Assembly (NCBI GenBank): GCA_947652605.1
Contig: CANTFG010000085.1
Span: forward strand, 1 to 64,000
Length of the DNA: 64,000 nucleotides
Direction: 5' to 3'
Source of the DNA: Elmis aenea
Lineage: Eukaryota; Arthropoda; Insecta; Coleoptera; Elmidae
Below the pieces are notes generated by a model that made no database searches, was not told the origin of the DNA, and saw only the letters and a list, made by a program, of their open reading frames with translations. The position numbers and the translations under genes were made by a program. Positions 61,573-64,000 of the stretch are shown one piece after another. Numbering within the stretch: the stretch's first letter is position 1; the number at the start of each line of letters is the position of its first letter.

Positions 61573-63511
61573 GATGAAGCCCGAGCGACTTCCGTACTTT
61601 TACCGTCATTGCAACGGAGATTCATGTGCTTGCACTCGACCGTCATTGCAACGGAGAATGTGTTAGTGGTATTCATGTGTCCGCACCTACCGGCAATCCG
61701 TCGTGATCGGCCCAAGGGATACGCGATCGTTGGATCCGACTGCAAACCGCAAAAACATTTATTCGGATGATGACGCCCGAGCGACCTCGGTATTTTAAAG
61801 GAACTTTTTCGGACGGCCGTGGATGATTACCAAAGAGTTCTCAAATTTTGCTTCTTAGACGTAGTCGGATGCGCTCTATTCTTTTAGCTACATGTCGAAC
61901 ACCGGATAAAAATTTTCTCACCGCAATTAACGGAGTTATGAATATTTTTGTAGACCGAGATGTTTTTATCGCCGGGTCGCCGAGACGTTGTGGTATTCAT
62001 GTGTCCGCACCTACCGGCGATTCGTCGTGATCGGCCCGAGGGATACGCGATCGTTGGATCCGACTGCGAACCGCAAAAACATTTATTCGGATGATGAAGC
62101 CCGAGCGACTTCCGTACTTTTACCGTCATTGCAACGGAGATTCATGTGCTTGCACTCGACCGTCATTGCAACGGAGAATGTGTTAGTGGTATTCATGTGT
62201 CCGCACCTACCGGCAATCCGTCGTGATCGGCCCGAGGGATACGCGATCGTTGGATCCGACTGCAAACCGCAAAAACATTTATTCGGATGATGACGCCCGA
62301 GCGACCTCGGTATTTTAAAGGAACTTTTTCGGACGGCCGTGGATGATTACCAAAGAGTTCTCAAATTTTGCTTCTTAGACGTAGTCGGATGCGCTATTCT
62401 TTTAGCTACATGTCGAACACCGGATAAAAATTTTCTCACCGCAATTAACGGAGTTATGAATATTTTTGTAGACCGAGATGTTTTTATCGCCGGGTCGCCG
62501 AGACGTTGTGGTATTCATGTGTCCGCACCTACCGGCGATTCGTCGTGATCGGCCCGAGGGATACGCGATCGTTGGATCCGACTGCGAACCGCAAAAACAT
62601 TTATTCGGATGATGACGCCCGAGCGACCTCGGTATTTTAAAGGAACTTTTTCGGACGGCCGTGGATGATTACCAAAGAGTTCTCAAATTTTGCTTCTTAG
62701 ACGTAGTCGGATGCGCTATTCTTTTAGCTACATGTCGAACACCAGATAAAAATTTTCTCACCGCAATTAACGGAGTTATGAATATTTTTGTAGACCGAGA
62801 TGTTTTTATCGCCGGGTCGCCGAGACGTTGTGGTATTCATGTGTCCGCACCTACCGGCGATTCGTCGTGATCGGTCCGAGGAATACGCGATCGTTGGATC
62901 CGACTGCGAACCGCAAAAACATTTATTCGGATGATGACGCCCGAGCGACCTCGGTATTTTAAAGGAACTTTTTCGGACGGCCGTGGATGATTACCAAAAA
63001 GTTCTCAAATTTTGCTTCTTAGACGTAGTCGGATGCGCTATTCTTTTAGCTACATGTCGAACACCGGATAAAAATTTTCTCACCGCAATTAACGGAGTTA
63101 TGAATATTTTTGTAGACCGAGATGTTTTTATCGCCGGGCCGCCGAGACGTTGTGGTATTCATGTGTCCGCACCTACCGGCGATTCGTCGTGATCGGCCCG
63201 AGGGATACGCGATCGTTGGATCCGACTGCGAACCGCAAAAACATTTATTCGGATGATGAAGCCCGAGCGACTTCCGTACTTTTACCGTCATTGCAACGGA
63301 GATTCATGTGCTTGCACTCGACCGTCATTGCAACGGAGAATGTGTTAGTGGTATTCATGTGTCCGCACCTACCGGCAATTCGTCGTGATCGGCCCAAGGG
63401 ATACGCGATCGTTGGATCCGACTGCAAACCGCAAAAACATTTATTCGGATGATGACGCCCGAGCGACCTCGGTATTTTAAAGGAACTTTTTCGGACGGCC
63501 GTGGTTGATTA
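61573..63511. repeat. 322/196-bp X-Y array, short form (cassette 4)
   Basis: Same unit order as cassette 3, displaced by 18,215 bp, including the CT insertion in the first X and GGGCCGCCGAG in the last X. The 69-codon frames start at 62339, 62661 and 62983. Confidence 0.95.
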
Positions 63512-64000
63512 CCTTCATCTCCTTCATCTCCTCCTTCATCTCCTCCATCATCTCCTCCTTCATCTCCTCCTTCATCTCCTCCTTCATCTGCTCCTTCATC
63601 TGCTCCTTCATCTGCTCCTTCATATCCTCCTTCATCTACTTCATCTCCTCCTTCATCTCCTCCTTCATCTCCTCCTTCATCTCCTCCTTCATCTCCTCCT
63701 TCATCTCCTCCTTCATCTCCTCCTTCATCTCCTTCTTCATCTCCTCCTTCATCTCCTCCTTCATCTCCTGCTTCATCTCCTCCTTCATCTCCTCCTTCAT
63801 CTCCTCCTTCGTCTCCTCCTTCATCTCCTCCTTCATCTCCTCCTTCATCTCCTCCTTCACCTTCTCCTTCATCTCCTACTTCATCTCCTCCTTCATCTCC
63901 TCCTTCATCTCCTCCTTCATCTCCTACTTCATCTCCTCCTTCATCTCCTCCTTCATCTCCTTCTTCATCTCCTCCTTCATCTCCTCCTTCATCTCCTCCT
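63512..64000. repeat. Homopyrimidine minisatellite tract 4 (right-truncated)
   Basis: Same units; the start resembles tracts 1-2 more than tract 3 (a 78-codon minus frame at 63636-63872 matches 14254-14490). It has one TGCTCC unit fewer than tract 1. Preceded by GTGGTTGATTACC. Runs off the right edge. Confidence 0.93.

Overview
This window is almost entirely repetitive eukaryotic DNA. I find no intact protein-coding gene. The long open frames are by-products of short tandem repeats that lack stop codons in several frames. The only recognisable protein homology is a decayed Tc1/mariner-superfamily transposase fragment, of a type common in arthropods. That, with the satellite organisation, suggests a heterochromatic, pericentromeric or similar satellite-rich region of an invertebrate, most likely an arthropod. 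The species cannot be read from the sequence.

The layout is a macrosatellite: one composite cassette repeated head-to-tail in a single orientation. Its order is (1) a homopyrimidine/homopurine minisatellite of 9- and 12-bp units; (2) an AT-rich satellite with a 160-bp monomer; (3) an 8-bp minisatellite (CCTCGGAC); (4) a 36-bp minisatellite whose units can form hairpins; (5) a module made of short hairpins; (6) a GC-rich single-copy module; (7) a higher-order array of 322-bp (X) and 196-bp (Y) units, which leads back into (1). Pyrimidine tracts lie at 1-4007, 14118-16465, 28715-31062, 45297-47332 and 63512-64000. The 160-bp satellite lies at 4008-9363, 16466-23504, 31063-40824 and 47333-59614. 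The complex blocks (parts 3-7) lie at 9364-14117, 23505-28714, 40825-45296 and 59615-63511.

Each satellite array holds close to a whole number of monomers (about 24, 44, 61 and 77). It begins and ends at the same monomer position, CTAC|AGCAAA, and CTAC is present on both sides of every non-satellite block. This looks like a 4.8-7.6 kb composite block that once entered a satellite monomer and was then amplified with it. Later history is readable: a 14,597-bp tandem duplication, a 2,723-bp (17-monomer) duplication inside the third array, a 328-bp duplication, and a chimeric third complex block. A 1,511-bp Tc1/mariner derivative with 0.53-kb terminal inverted repeats sits in the first array only, so it is private to that cassette.

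The parts do not work together as genes. The most interesting candidates for function are structural or centromeric: a CENP-B-box-like motif in nearly every 160-bp monomer, perfect dyads, triplex-prone purine tracts, and a module of paralogous hairpins that could be a structured RNA. All functional readings are inference.
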